Source of the DNA: Charina bottae
Taxonomy: Eukaryota > Chordata > Lepidosauria > Squamata > Charinaidae
Assembly (NCBI GenBank): GCA_023362775.1
Contig: JALMGJ010000025.1
Location: 11,141,539-11,205,538 of the forward strand
DNA length: 64,000 nt
Direction: 5' to 3'
Of the stretch, positions 46,152 through 55,829 are shown one piece after another (position 1 is the stretch's first letter; every line of letters begins with the position of its first letter). The notes beneath the pieces are model-generated. The model was not told the DNA's origin and made no database searches. It saw only the letters and a list, made by a program, of their open reading frames with translations. A program made the translations under genes and the position numbers.

Positions 46152-46435
46152 GCCCCAGCTTCTGTCAACCCAGCAGTTCGAAAGCTAAGGCGAATAGATA
46201 AATGGGTACCACGTTAAAGTGGGAGAATTTGCCGGCGTCCTGTTATCGGGGTCGCCCTCGGAGCAAAGGAAGATCCCGGGAATCCCGGGAATGGCGACGG
46301 AGGACGACGGAACCCGATCGGTGAACATCCAGGATGTAAGAAGCCGACTCGGAAGCGAGGTATGCTGGGACATGTAGTCCAATGCCTACGGAAGAAGAGT
46401 CGGTTCCCCTACCCCCTTCCTGAGCGCGCGGTTAA

Positions 46436-46484
<49 letters not shown>

Positions 46485-46588
46485 TTGTATAAATATATAA
46501 ATTGAATGCTGTAAGCCACCTAGAGTCCTCCGATAGGGAGGGGATAGGCGGGGTATAAATATGATTAATAAAATAAAATAAATAAATA
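46152..46588 (+). repeat. Composite SINE (copy 2), head missing
   Basis: It starts at 'agccccagcttctgtcaacccagcagttcgaaagc' and keeps the body ('gggacatgtagtccaatgcc') and tail ('gccacctagagtcctccgatagggaggggataggcggggtataaat'). A (TA)n expansion sits at 46437-46481 where copy 1 has 'tgattgattgtataat'. The tRNA promoter part is absent. Confidence 0.8.
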
Positions 46589-46639
46589 AAGCTAAAGTGG
46601 AAGAAGAAAGCCAGCCAGTTTTCACAATATAATCTTGAG

Positions 46640-46924
46640 CATATAACCAATAATTTTTTTTTAGATTTTTATCCCACCTTTTATATATATATATAGAACT
46701 CAAGGTGAGGAATGTACCAATACTCCTTCCTCCTCCTATTTTTCCCACAACAACAACCCTGTGAGGTATGTTATGTTGTTATGTTGTATGTTATGTGTTG
46801 TGTTATAGCCAAATAACGTGTATTGTTTATTCTAACTGCCCAGGGTCCCTCCTTGTGAGGGAGATGGGTGGGATATAAATGTGATAAATAAATTGTGAGT
46901 TCTGCACAAGTTTGCCAGTTTTCT
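46640..46924 (+). repeat. LINE/SINE 3' tail fragments
   Basis: 'atcccaccttttatata…ctcaaggtgaggaa…caacaaccctgtgaggtatg' is followed by 'ctgcccagggtccctccttgtgagggagatgggtgggatataaat'. Both resemble ends of CR1/L2-type elements. Confidence 0.5.
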
Positions 46925-46932
46925 TCCAAATG
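46925..46932. repeat. 8-bp TSD (left) of the GC-rich hAT element
   Basis: tccaaatg, repeated exactly at 48820-48827. An 8-bp duplication is characteristic of hAT transposition. Confidence 0.85.
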
Positions 46933-47005
46933 TAGGCTGACCATATTTCCTTGAGACAAAAACAGGACATTGGGATGGAAAAAACGGGACAGGGGTCCTC
47001 ACCCC

Positions 47006-47204
47006 CTGGGTCCACGCGATTGGCTCCTGCCTGCAAACCCACCCCCGATCCGCGTGATTGGCTCCCGCCTGCAAACTCCGCCCCCTAGTCCACGCAATTG
47101 GCTCCTGCCTGCAAACCCCGCCCCCTTCCATGCGATTGGCTCCCTCCAGCAAACCCTGCCCCCGGTCTACCCAATTGGCTCCCGCCGGCAAACCCCGCCC
47201 CCCC
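47006..47204. promoter_or_regulatory. Five-unit array of inverted CCAAT and GC boxes
   Basis: Five tandem units of about 39 bp. Each holds ATTGGCT (inverted CCAAT, the NF-Y type site) and then a C-rich GC-box-like run such as ccccgccccc about 15 bp on. All five units keep ATTGGCT, while bases around it vary. The periodicity is direct. The regulatory role is inferred. Confidence 0.6.
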
Positions 47205-47213
47205 AGTCCGTGG

Positions 47214-47275
47214 AAAAATTGTCTTCCACGAAACTGGTCCCTCGTGCCAAAAAGTTTGGGTACCCCTGCTTAAAC
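47214..47275 (-). mobile_element. Terminal fragment of a second hAT family
   Basis: 'aaaattgtcttccacgaaactggtccctcgtgccaaaaagtttgggtacccctgc' resembles a hAT terminal region known from vertebrate genomes. Only one end is present. Confidence 0.45.
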
Positions 47276-47312
47276 AGATTACTGTTTATATAAAAAGACT
47301 TGCGATCACCCA

Positions 47313-47401
47313 CAAGGTCTGGGTCAAGGTTCCCTTTTGCAATAGGGTGAGACTGGAAATATATATATTAACTGTCAAAGGGAACCTTGACCCAGACCTT
47401 G
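47313..47401. repeat. 25-bp perfect inverted repeat (hairpin)
   Basis: Arms at 47313-47337 and 47377-47401 are exact reverse complements, with a 39-bp AT-rich loop. The stem contains 'ggtctgggtcaaggttccc'. RNA from either strand would fold into a stable stem-loop of precursor-miRNA size, or DNA could extrude a cruciform. Expression is unknown. Confidence 0.9.
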
Positions 47402-47529
47402 CCCTGCTGCCAATTGCGGCATGGCTATGAAGTTATAGCTATGAAGTTATAAGCTATAAAGTTTGACAATACGGCAAGACTAGAAATATAGGACAAGGTC
47501 TAACTAAGGCACACTGGAGTTTGATATCC

Positions 47530-48560
47530 TAAGATGTTATGGACTGCAGATCTCATCAGCTGCGTCTATTCAGGCAGGAAGGGGCGCCCAGCCCACCGTG
47601 GTCCCAACGGTAGACTGTGCCTGTCCAGAGGGGTTCTCCTGACAGCACCAGCTCCAGCACCGCAGACGCGAACATCGCCTCCCCCGCGCCTGTTCCGAAG
47701 GGACAGAACAGGATGTAGCCGGCCCCACCACCATCCTGCGTACCTCCAGCAAGGGCTGGCATCACCAGCAGCAGGAGCAGCTCCAGGAGGCGGAGGCAGC
47801 TCCGTACCCGGAGGGGCTGCATCCCACCACATAGCTTGGCGGTGCCCCGGCCAACCGGTTCCCTGGCTTGCTCTGGCTGGGACGGCTCCTCCTGCCCGGC
47901 GTGGACAGGTGGTGAGAGCGCTCTCCTCCCATCCCAGGGCCCGCTGATGCTACCGGGGTGGAGGAGCTCAGAGCACCACGCCGGGAGGCTTCCTGCCGTG
48001 CCTCGCTCAGTCCTCCCAGGGACCTGGGACAGCTCGGCTCAGCAGTGCTGCTGAAAGAGGAACTTCTCCGCCTGGCCGGAAGTTTGGAAAGGGTGTGTGA
48101 GCGCACGTAAGCTAGGCTGGCTGCCGGGGCGGAGGGACTGGGGGCCGTGAGGCTCGGCTCGGCTGCAAGAGCGGTGGCGCTGCAAGAGCGGTGGAGAGGC
48201 GAGGCGGCAAGACTGGAGCGCACGAATCGGGCAAAAGTGGCGGAGAGCCCAGCGGATTCCAGGGGGGAAGGCTGAGTGGGCGTTTGGACGCCGGCTTCTT
48301 GGCAGCGAGGCAAGGCTTGTCAGCGGAACTCCCGGCAGAGAGGCAGGGATGGGATTCAGGGACCGGATCTTTGGTCAGGAGGCAAGGCTCAGGGTCAGGA
48401 CTCACCACTGCAGGGCTTCGGAGCATGCGGCACCGACAGGATCAGGTAAGGAGGCAGGAATGGGGTGGACTGTGGTGCTAGTTCTGGCGATGGGCTCGCA
48501 GATGGCGAAACAACCGGGCTTCCAGGGCAGCGTAGAAGACCGGTGTAGACGGGTGTCTCC
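47530..48560. promoter_or_regulatory. CpG-island-like segment with splice donor
   Basis: About 1 kb with strong GC enrichment and frequent CpG compared with the AT-rich flanks. It includes GCCGGGGC-type words. At 48444/48445 the plus strand has CAG|GTAAGG, a near-ideal 5' splice site. The combination looks like a vertebrate promoter and first exon. The large proline/arginine/serine-rich frames on both strands are expected from GC-rich DNA. Confidence 0.5.
47556..47822 (-). CDS. Hypothetical 88-residue frame with signal-peptide-like start
   Basis: The minus-strand frame begins MQPLRVRSCLRLLELLLLLV and continues MPALAGG. It has a basic n-region, a leucine-rich core of about 11 residues and small residues suited to signal peptidase cleavage near residue 25-27. 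The rest has no domain I can name. A G stands at -3 of the start codon. The frame lies inside the GC-rich hAT interior, and GC bias alone can produce such frames. It could be a captured first exon or a chance frame. No codon-conservation evidence is available. Confidence 0.2.
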   Translation of the reverse strand: MQPLRVRSCLRLLELLLLLVMPALAGGTQDGGGAGYILFCPFGTGAGEAMFASAVLELVLSGEPLWTGTVYRWDHGGLGAPSCLNRRS

Positions 48561-48819
48561 GGCAGCGCATGTTGGCTGTGCTGCCCCTTTTATTATTCAC
48601 ATTTCGCGCCGTTTGTGTGTCTTGGCCAATCGGGCCTCGCACTGCTGGGCCCGCCTCTCCACCCTCCTTTGCTGCGCACTGATAGGCGGGAGGGCTTCAT
48701 TTTCCAGGCTGTCTCCCAAAACGGGACAATACTGAGATTTTTGTCAAAAAGACGGTACGGTTCAAAAATGCTAAAATAACAGGACTGTCCCGTTCAAAAC
48801 GGGACGTATGGTCACCCTA

Positions 48820-48827
48820 TCCAAATG
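48820..48827. repeat. 8-bp TSD (right) of the GC-rich hAT element
   Basis: tccaaatg, identical to 46925-46932. Confidence 0.85.
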
Positions 48828-48899
48828 TAATTTATGGTCCTGAATATTTTCTATAAACTTCTACAGCACTTGGGTCTTGGGTATCTTTGAGACACTCCT

Positions 48900-49235
48900 G
48901 TCCAAGTAAAATCTGGCCATCTGATGCAGACTGGGCAAGAGGGTATATTGGGAGGTAATGGGATGGGGAACCAGAAGCAAGCCTTTTCTGCCAGGCTCCC
49001 CTTCTGGAACAGTCTACCCCCAGAAGTAAGGATCCCTCCCTCCCTATTGATATTCAAGAGGTCTTATAAGATGTCATTATTTCATAGAGCTTTGGCCAAT
49101 GAGACATATGGAAGTATAGATGATGATGATGATGATGATTTTATTATTAGATTATCCTCTGATTTTTTTCTATTGTATTGTTCTATTGCATTGTAGGGCT
49201 GAGGTGACATACAAACTGTAAGTAACTAAATAAAA
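48900..49235 (+). mobile_element. CR1/L2-type LINE 3' fragment
   Basis: 'aaccagaagcaagccttttctgcc…ggaacagtctacccccagaagtaagg' encodes the end of ORF2 (NQKQAFSARLPFWNSLPPEVR). A 3' region with a short GAT array (49119-49139) follows. Confidence 0.7.
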
Positions 49236-49404
49236 TTATGAACTTTACTAAGTGAGATGCTATTCTCTGAAGACTTTTAGAAAAAACTAGTCTTCAGGAG
49301 GGAAATCCTGACCTAGCCTACTACCCAGTTGGTTTGTTTTCAGTGTGGAAGGTATTTTTGTGAGCCTCAACTGCAGTCTAAAGAGGTACTCTACTGGCTC
49401 TAGT

Positions 49405-49842
49405 AGGGCTGTGCAAACCCTTCAAAAGAGAAGCTCTTGAATGTGCAGGAACATGTCCAAAACTCCTCTTCTGAAACAATTATAAGAGCCATGTCTTTAT
49501 CCAGGTTTCTGTGCTTTAGATGCTTCTTATCAGGCCCCATACAGCTGGACAGGATCAAGAAAGCAAACCATTACACAGACTTCAGTCAGGTATCTTTAAT
49601 TTTAGTCTTTGGATAAATACAGAATCTTGAAACTGCAAGAGGACTTTCCAACTCTAATTTAGAGTGAGTTTAATTGTGATTTACCATTTACAAGATAAGC
49701 TGCCTTCTATCTCTTTAATGCTGATGTTTACTCTCCCTTCAATGATTTTCTCAGCCTCTCCATGGCTGTTTTAACGATTTAAAAGACAACCTTCAAATGC
49801 ATTCCAATCCACCTGGTTCAAGGACTTTGCATAGCCCTAATA
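49405..49842. mobile_element. Possible hAT-like non-autonomous element
   Basis: The left end 'tagggctgtgcaaac' and the right end, reversed, 'tagggctatgcaaag' form imperfect inverted repeats about 430 bp apart. No matching 8-bp TSD is visible, and the interior is uncharacterised. Confidence 0.4.
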
Positions 49843-51057
49843 CTAATATCTCCCCCATTTTGGATTTCAATCCTGTTGTCTCTTATGTAATATCATTATG
49901 CCCAATCTAGTCCTGCTACTGGGAAGTTTAAGTCCAACTGGCTCAGCTATATTGATTGGGAATAAGAGTTACATCCCCAACACATCTGCAGAGTACCAGA
50001 TGGAAAAAAATATACTTGAGTGTTACAGGGTAGACTCCACAGCTTAATGGAAGCTGCTCAAGTTAATCTAAGGGACCTGAGGGAAGGAATCCGATCATAG
50101 AGGTTGAGAATGTGAGGCTACAGTTCATCCCCTTGTGAAAGGCTACCCCTAATACAACATCTACCCTTGACCCAGTTGTGCTACTAGAATGTTCTTCCTT
50201 CTGTAGAGAATAAGACACCATCTCTTCTAGATTCTTATTTACCTATGTAGTCTGTTTTCCCTATAAGGAGAGGGGGGAGAGAAATGAGGCATGAGTACAG
50301 TTTTTGTGCACAGTAAAAGTTACCTTCTCATTTATTACACTCTTATTTTGATAGATTTTTGCACACATGCTTGGACAATTTTTAGAAGTGTCATCAATCT
50401 AAGACTGCAGAGCAGTTGCTCCCTCACCCTCTGCTCAGCCTGTAACTGAAATGCTGCTACTAATAAATGAGCAACACAGCTGAGAGTCACCAACCTGCTG
50501 TAACATTTAATAGATATTCATAACATGCATTAATCATAGAGCGTTCTGAAGGGCAGCCATCCTGCAAGGTACCAGACACCTTCAGTTCCCACTTGTGTTG
50601 AGGGGACCTTATATTTGAAAGAGAGGGACCTCCTGCCTTTCTGAAGTTACTCTTCTCACTTCCTTCTGTTTGCAATGTCATAGTATATACATATAACTCC
50701 AAACAGGAGCACACTCTGAGCTACACATAGCTTTCAGGTGAGGATGCACCGATAGAAATTTTGTTCAGAGGTTTCTGGTCACCTGGTTTCCTATTTGGAC
50801 CAGGTAAACTGTTGGAGGGGGGGAATCCATATTGTATTTTATTCCATTGCATAAGGTTGAAAGATTAGGGAGGACCTTGATGTCCTTGTCTGCAACTATG
50901 TTCGCTTTGTGCCTAGCCTTCCCGTGACAGAACAGGCAACCTCTTTGTGGCCAAGGGCTGCACGTAACTTTTGGGGGAAGGGGCAGACAGCTACAGAGTA
51001 TGTGGTGCTGCTTTGTTGGAAAATTACGGTGGGTAATTTCTACTGTGGTTTGCACCC
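49843..51057. other. Unassigned sequence
   Basis: No recognised gene or repeat. Confidence 0.4.
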
Positions 51058-51136
51058 AGCACACTCCCAGTCTATTCCCTATATCTGGATCAGGGCAAGC
51101 ACACCCACCACTCAATTCTGCTAGCAAAAAATATCA
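51058..51136. repeat. Dispersed 78-bp repeat (copy 2)
   Basis: Counterpart of 46073-46150. Flanks on both sides differ from copy 1, so only this short block is shared. Confidence 0.85.
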
Positions 51137-51313
51137 TTAAACATCAGCAAAGATCAAAAGCAGTTAACTGGCAAAATGGGACAAAAAGCAGGCAAAAACA
51201 GGGAGAGAGAAAGAGAGACAGGAGCAACGGGCAAGAGATAAAATGGACAGATGACTTAATAACATCTCTATCATCTCTATTTATCTACTGTATCTATCTA
51301 TCGTCTATCTGTG
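51137..51313. repeat. Degenerate (TATC)n stretch
   Basis: From about 51260 the sequence is a run of imperfect TATC/CTAT words. The first 120 bp are unassigned. Confidence 0.6.
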
Positions 51314-51655
51314 TAGTCCTTGGTGCTCTCTGAGTTTGGTTGTTTGCTTGCAGACGTTTCATTACCCAACTAGGTAACATCATCGGTGCAAGAAAGTGTG
51401 GGGTTTCCTCCCTGTTTATATACAGTAGCTTGCACTGCCAGTGTTAGCAGGGCTGTGGTTTTCTCCTTGTTAGTTCCTTGATTAGGGTATTATTTTTTGC
51501 TTGATTGTTTGTCTGGTGTTAATCCCTGCTTATCTGGGTGTTGGCCACTGGAGAGGATGTGTTCTGGTCTTTTTGTTTCCTCCTTAGCTTTTTTATTGTC
51601 TCTTTTGAACGGTGTGTAAATGTGGTTTATCTCTATGTGTCTGTTGATGGCTGAC
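51314..51655 (-). mobile_element. PLE terminal fragment
   Basis: On the minus strand, 'gccatcaacagacacatag', 'aaaagagacaataaaaaagctaagg' and 'gccctgctaacactggcagtgcaag' precede a hammerhead-like fold and 'cagagagcaccaaggac'. This is the C-terminal/3' terminal-repeat region of a Penelope-like element. It is related to the 42228-42322 remnant and lacks RT and GIY-YIG domains. Confidence 0.7.
51347..51392 (-). ncRNA. Hammerhead ribozyme-like fold in a PLE end
   Basis: The minus strand gives stem I CTTGCA/TGCAAG (6 bp, perfect), core CCGATGA, stem II gttacc/ggtaat, GAAA, then ACGT forming a two-base stem III, and GTC as the cleavage triplet before TGCAAG. This matches the short-stem-III hammerheads described in PLE terminal repeats. 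The second core position is C where U is expected, so this copy is probably inactive. Confidence 0.65.
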
Positions 51656-52530
51656 AAGGACTAACAAGGAGAAAACCAAACCCTACTGGGGCCTACTGGT
51701 TCTAGGACTATGCCATCTTTGGTGCTGGATGGGGTTGCACTGCCCCAGAGAGACCCGGTGCGCAATCTGGGGGTCCTCCTAGACTCATGACTCCTGCTCA
51801 AGGAGCAGGTGACAGTTGTGGCTAGGAGGCCCTTTGCACAGCTCCATGTTGTGTACCAGTTACACCCGTTCCTGGATCGGGAGGCCCTGCTCACAGTCAC
51901 TCGTGCCCTACCTTCTGCCAGGGACTTACATCTAGTGGGTCCCAGGTGGCAGGCCTGTGGCACTCACCTTATGGAACATTCTCCCCCCAAAGTGAGGACA
52001 TCTCCAGCCCTGTTAATGTTCCAGAAGTCCCTCAAGATCTGGTTATGTCATTTCTTAACATATTATTTTATTGCAATTTATTTTAGTATTTTCATTCTAA
52101 ATCAATTTAGGTCGTATTATACTAATTGTTTTTGTTTGTTTGTTTGTTTGTTTTATATATATATAAATGTAAGAATGTTGCTATTATATAATTTTATTGT
52201 ATCTGGCCTTAGGGCTGTAATAAACGTGTATGCTATGCATACTGAAGGGTGTATGTTATATCACCAGGCCTGGGGGTCCCAGGGAACCAATAACCAGTGG
52301 AGATGGCTTAAGATGGCTCCACTATCGATATATTCTCTCTCTCCATGCCTGTGGTTTGTACATTTTACTTTTTAATATATTTTAATTTTTAATAATGATT
52401 GTTTTATATTTTTATAATGATTGTATTTATATAATTGTTGGTTTTATTTGATTATTGTATATCACCCAGAGTCACTTCCTGCGAGATGGGCGGCTATATA
52501 AATCTGATAATAAATAAATAAATAATAACA
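51656..52530 (+). mobile_element. CR1/L2-type LINE, 3' part with internal deletion
   Basis: It begins near 'ctgatggctgacaaggac…ctggatggggttgcactgcccc' and runs through 'ctgctcacagtcactcgtgcc'. There it jumps directly to 'agggacttacatctagtgggtccc', losing several hundred bases present in 36385-37850. It ends 'cacccagagtcacttcctgcgagatgggcggctatataaatc' with an AATA-rich tail. Confidence 0.8.
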
Positions 52531-53154
52531 AGGCTTATAAGAACAATAGCAAAACATATCCAATTAAAGTAAACTATTGCAGTATAATTAAGATTAATGG
52601 AGAAAGGCCAGACTGAATTGCAAACAGTTCTGCATTGCAGATAATATGGGCCCTTTTAACTATCATGGTAAATTATAAATTCTCAGGTGATTAATTTTGT
52701 TTCTTTCTTCACCTTATCTGTTATAAAACAAAGTACTGATTTTATTCAAAGCTTTAAAGCAAAAAGCACAAGACTCAACTCCAAGTACTTTTAAATAAAG
52801 TTGTTATTTTTTCTTACTTGCTTATGTTGGATGTCTTTTTAAGCTCAACATACGATGGGATGCAGGACCTGGAGATCCATGGCTGCATAGAGCTCTCTAA
52901 AGTCTGGATATATTTCCTAGGGCCCCTCAAAAGTTATCACTGAACTGTTGTTGTTTTTATGACAAAAGGGTGAGACTACTAAATAAATGGGGAGCAAATG
53001 TTTTAACTGTATTTAATTAATGTAAACTTAACTTGCTTAAGTTTAGTTAAATTTTTGTCCTATCCCTCTTTACGTCTGTGATCTGGCCCTGTCTACTTTT
53101 TGGACTGGAGCTCCCAATGTGCTACTCAAACATTTTTTAAAAGGCATCCCTAAT
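52531..53154. other. Unassigned sequence
   Basis: AT-rich, nothing recognised. Confidence 0.4.
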
Positions 53155-53340
53155 CATGAAAAGTTTGAGTAGAGGCTTAGAAGCTAAGCAGGGTCTTGCT
53201 TGGTTAGTTATTGGATGGGGGAGCATTGAGAAATATTTAACTGTAAGATGGACTAGAAAGTCAAATTTGCTTCTGAAAGAGTGCAATGGCAAACCATACT
53301 ACTGCCAACAAGATAACATGGTTATAGTTCTGTAGCTCAA
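53155..53340 (+). repeat. 5S-rRNA-derived SINE (sense copy)
   Basis: 'agaagctaagcagggtcttgcttggttagttattggatggg' is the internal-promoter half of 5S rRNA. It is followed by non-5S sequence and 'agtgcaatggcaaaccatactactgcc', as in the 5478-5665 copy. The 5S 5' half is eroded. Confidence 0.75.
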
Positions 53341-54148
53341 CTCAAGATCATTTTCACTTTTTAGTGATGAAAAGACTGACCCTGCTTTGAATAACACAAG
53401 GCAGCATGGCCAGTCACACGGCAGTATAAGAGTTCTAGTCTCATACATCTGGAAGGTGCCAGCATTAAATGAATTGATATGTTCAAATGGCAGCTAATTC
53501 TGCTAAGTTCACAACAACCATGCACATACATCTCATAATAGGTACAAAGCATCACAATAAAAAAAAATTAAGAACACGCTCAAAACAGGTGAACAAAGAA
53601 ATAAAACTATTCACTGACACAGAGATTATCTCAAGCAGGGATTTAGGATAGGGCCTCCTAAAAAGCTCTTAATATAGTGGAATTTGTGAAGGTAAAGATT
53701 ATCCTTAATATATTTGGAGCCTGCCCTGTATACATTACTCATAACCTGGAAATAAGCCCTATTGAATTTGGCTTTGAGGAGACAGTAGAGATGTGATGAG
53801 ACCTACATGTGGTGTGACACTGCAACGATTTTAAAGATGGAGGCCATAAAAAGTGTATTCAAAAATACTTTGGGAGACAGTACAAGCTTTTCACCACCAC
53901 CATTACAAACTCCCAATAGTTCACTAATTCCAATGAGCAGATTGGGGTATTTTGTACAATTTACACATTCACATCTCCACACACTTTGTTAAGATGTGCC
54001 ATCTCCTTCCCCAGCAGGTCTCTTTGGACAACATTCTTTCACGTGGCCGACACTGCCGCTTCCGCCCAGGCTCTTCTCAACCTCTTAGGCCCTGTGCTTC
54101 AAGGTATCTGGTAATCTATTCCCAAACAAAAGAAAGTACATTCTACTG
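53341..54148. other. Unassigned sequence
   Basis: No recognised gene or repeat. Confidence 0.4.
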
Positions 54149-54173
54149 TACTACTACTTGTTGTTGTTGTTGT

Positions 54174-55829
54174 TCAGTCGTTTAGTCGTGTCCGACTCTT
54201 CGTGACCTCATGGACCATAGCACGCCAGGCCTTCCTGTCCTCCACTGTCTCTCGGAGTTTACTCAAATTCATGTTCATTACATCGGTGATGCTATCTAAC
54301 CATCTCATCCTCTGCCGTCCCCTTCTCCTTTTGCCTTCAGTCTTTCCCAGCATCAGGGTCTTTTCCAGTGAGTCCTCTCTTCGCATTAGGTGGCCAAAGT
54401 ATTTGAGCTTCAGCTTCAGCATCTGTCCTTCCAATGAGCAGTCAGGGTTGATTTCCTTTAGGATTGACTGGTTTGACCTCCTTGCAGTCCAAGGGACTCT
54501 CAAGAGTCTTCTCCAGCACCACAGCTCGAAAGCATCAATTCTTCGGCGCTCAGCCTTCCTTATGGTCCAACTCTCACAGCCATACATTACTACTGGGAAA
54601 ACCATAGCTTTAACTATACGGACCTTTGTCGGCAAGGTGATGTCTCTGCTTTTTAATATGCTGTCTAGGTTTGCCATAGCTTTCCTCCCAAGGAGCAAGC
54701 GTCTTTTAATTTCATGGCTGCAGTCACCGTCTGCGGTGATCTTGGAGCCCAAGAAAATAAAATCTGTCACTGCTTCCATTTCCTCCCCTTCTATTTGCCA
54801 GGAAGTGATGGGACCAGATGCCATGATCTGGGTTTTTTTAATGTTGAGTTTCAAGCCAGCTTTTGCACTCTCTCCTTTCACCCTCATCAAGAGGCTCTTT
54901 AGTTCCTCTTCACTTTCTGCCATTAGGGTGGTATCGTCTGCATATCTGAGGTTGTTGATATTTCTCCCGGCAATCTTAACTCCGGCTTGTGATTCATCCA
55001 GCCCCGCATTTCTCATGATGTACTCTGCATATAAGTTAAATAAGCAGGGTGATAATATACAGCCTTGTCGTACTCCTTTCCCAATTTTGAACCAGTCGGT
55101 TGTTCCATGTCCGGTTCTAACTGTTGCTTCTTGACCCGCATACAGGTTTCTCAGGAGACAGGTAAGGTGGTCTGGTACTCCCATCTCTTTAAGAATTTGC
55201 CACAGTTTGTTGTGATCCACACAATCAAAGGCTTTAGCGTAGTCAATGAAGCAGAAGTAGATGTTTTTCTGGAACTCTCTTGCTTTTTCCATGATCCAGC
55301 GAATGTTGGCAATCTGATCTCTAGTTCCTCTGCCTCTTCGAAACCCAGCTTGCACTTCTGGTAGTTCTCAGTTCACATACTGCTGAAGCCTAGCTTGTAG
55401 GATTTTGAGCATAACCTTGCTAGCATGTGAAATGAGCTCAATTGTACGGTAGTTTGAACATTCTTTGGCATTGCCTTTCTTTGGAATTGGAACGTAAACT
55501 GACCTTTTCCAATCCTGTGGCCACTGTTGAGTTTTCCAAATTTGTTGGCATATTGAGTGCAGCACTTTAACAGCATCATCTTTTAGGATTTTAGATAGCT
55601 CAGCTGGGATACTGTCTTCTCCGCTAGCTTTGTTGTTAGTAATGCTTCCTGAGGCCCACTTGACTTCACTCTCTAGGATGTCCGGCTCAAGGTCAGTGAC
55701 CACACCATCGTATTTATCAGGGATATTAAGATCTTTCTTGTATAGTTCTTCTGTGTATTCTTGCCACCTCTTCTTAATCTCTTCTGCTTCTGTTCTGTCC
55801 TTTATCATGCCCATCTTTGCACAAAACAT
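54174..55829 (-). pseudogene. BovB ORF2, reverse transcriptase part
   Basis: Frame from 55829: KRWQEYTEELYKKDLNIPD, SGSITNNKASGEDSIPAE and VPIPKKGNAKECSNYR (RT entry). An in-frame TGA follows at 55368-55370, after QQYVN. The same frame then continues QAGFRRGRGTRDQIAN, FCFIDYAKAFDCVDH, GVRQGCILSPCLFNLY and the catalytic YADD (54930-54944). The post-RT region has YGCESWTIRKAERRRIDAF, VPWTARRSNQSIL and a C-terminus VHEVTKSRTRLND. The enzyme would perform target-primed reverse transcription in the nucleus and also serves BovB-tailed SINEs. The single stop and the missing upstream domain inactivate this copy. Confidence 0.93.

Larger units (their letters stand above)
46933..48819. mobile_element. 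Non-autonomous hAT-type element with CpG-island-like interior
   Basis: The ends are TAGGCTGACCATA at the left and, on the minus strand, TAGGGTGACCATA at the right. Both are followed inside by 'aaacgggaca' words, and a perfect 8-bp TSD encloses 1,887 bp. These ends resemble hAT elements seen in other amniotes. The interior is very different from the surroundings. It has a CCAAT/GC-box array, part of another hAT end, a hairpin, and about 1 kb of GC- and CpG-rich DNA with a splice donor. No transposase motif was seen. It may be a gene- or promoter-capturing MITE, or a deleted autonomous element that kept its own promoter exon. Confidence 0.8.

Noticed and set aside
47556..47822. Similarity of the signal-peptide-like frame to the N-terminus of sialate O-acetylesterase (FAS…LVL..EP…V.W pattern)
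   Set aside because: Only a few spaced residues agree, spacing differs, and no downstream exons are seen; too weak to name.
47762..48426. Proline/serine/alanine-rich frames of 104-183 residues on both strands
   Set aside because: Typical of GC-rich CpG-island DNA, with no domain or consistent start context.
53155..53240. Possible 5S rRNA gene
   Set aside because: Only the internal half resembles 5S; the 5' half and terminator are missing and SINE sequence follows.
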